Part shown: positions 6,387-6,491 of the stretch, one piece after another
Position numbering within the stretch: position 1 is the first letter of the stretch
How the letters are laid out: each line of letters begins with the position of its first letter
Source: Clostridia bacterium
GTDB taxonomy: Bacteria; Bacillota; Clostridia; Oscillospirales; Acutalibacteraceae
DNA length: 6,491 bases
Reading direction: 5' to 3'
NCBI GenBank assembly: GCA_024404125.1
Contig: JAKSQL010000056.1
Span: 1 to 6,491, forward strand
Made by a program: the position numbers and the translations under genes
The notes under the pieces: generated by a model
What the model was told of the DNA's origin: nothing
The model's input: the letters and a program-made list of their open reading frames with translations, nothing else
Databases searched by the model: none

Positions 6387-6395
6387 GGTATATGA

Positions 6396-6428
6396 ACTGT
6401 CATCGGATTATCTGATGACAGTGTTTTT
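6396..6428 (+). terminator. intrinsic terminator after tRNA-Arg
   Basis: ACTGTCATCGGA (6396-6407) pairs with TCTGATGACAGT (6411-6422), a 12-bp stem with one G-T pair closed by the 3-base loop TTA. A run of five T follows at 6424-6428. It lies directly after the tRNA and would end a single-gene transcript. Confidence 0.85.
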
Positions 6429-6491
6429 ATGTCATTCGCTAAATATAATTTTTCATAGAGACATAAGCTTTCGCCTGGCTAGTCGTGAATA
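6429..6491. other. AT-rich tail without recognisable feature
   Basis: No reading frame of useful length, tRNA, promoter with both boxes, or long repeat is visible here. A 7-base inverted pair, TTATGTC and GACATAA, spans 6427-6466 but is too short and too widely spaced to interpret. Confidence 0.5.

Noticed and set aside
6314..6491. Integration of a mobile element at the tRNA-Arg 3' end
   Set aside because: No integrase, direct repeat of the tRNA end or element gene is visible, and only about 100 bases remain after the tRNA. Integration normally leaves the tRNA intact.

Overview
The window looks chromosomal and comes from an anaerobic, moderately AT-rich member of the Bacillota, most likely a clostridium (for example an uncultured gut lineage). 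Three things point there: a DnaD-domain protein paired with a DnaI-type helicase loader, an NfnAB transhydrogenase typical of anaerobes, and strong AGGAGG-like ribosome binding sites with some TTG starts. The lineage is inferred from gene content only.

Layout. Positions 35-2977 (+ strand) hold a head-to-tail cluster: the 3' two-thirds of metK (S-adenosylmethionine synthetase), then nfnA and nfnB. These encode the two subunits of the NADH-dependent reduced ferredoxin:NADP+ oxidoreductase. The genes are 1 bp apart (metK/nfnA) or overlap by 1 bp (nfnA/nfnB), so they are probably co-transcribed. A strong stem-loop at 2982-3015 with T-rich sequence on both sides closes this operon and also serves the opposing operon.

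Positions 6233-3017 (- strand) hold a second operon, read from right to left: an AGCS-family sodium:alanine/glycine symporter, a DnaD-domain replication protein with a winged helix and two tandem DnaD C-terminal (DDBH2-type) domains, and a DnaI/DnaC-like AAA+ helicase loader. Gaps are 18-19 bp and each gene has its own ribosome binding site. The last two genes probably cooperate in loading the replicative helicase. The transporter has no obvious functional link to them.

Positions 6234-6491 hold a short divergent intergenic region with a good sigma-70-type promoter for a tRNA-Arg(ACG) gene, followed by an intrinsic terminator. The last 60 bases show nothing recognisable.

Both ends carry a broken version of a normally invariant gene. 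metK loses homology upstream of about position 35 and has an in-frame stop there. The tRNA-Arg has an acceptor stem that does not pair. Damaged or chimeric contig ends are the simplest explanation, although real rearrangement is not excluded. I see no mobile element, CRISPR array, phage gene or clearly novel system. Apart from its two ends, this is ordinary housekeeping sequence.
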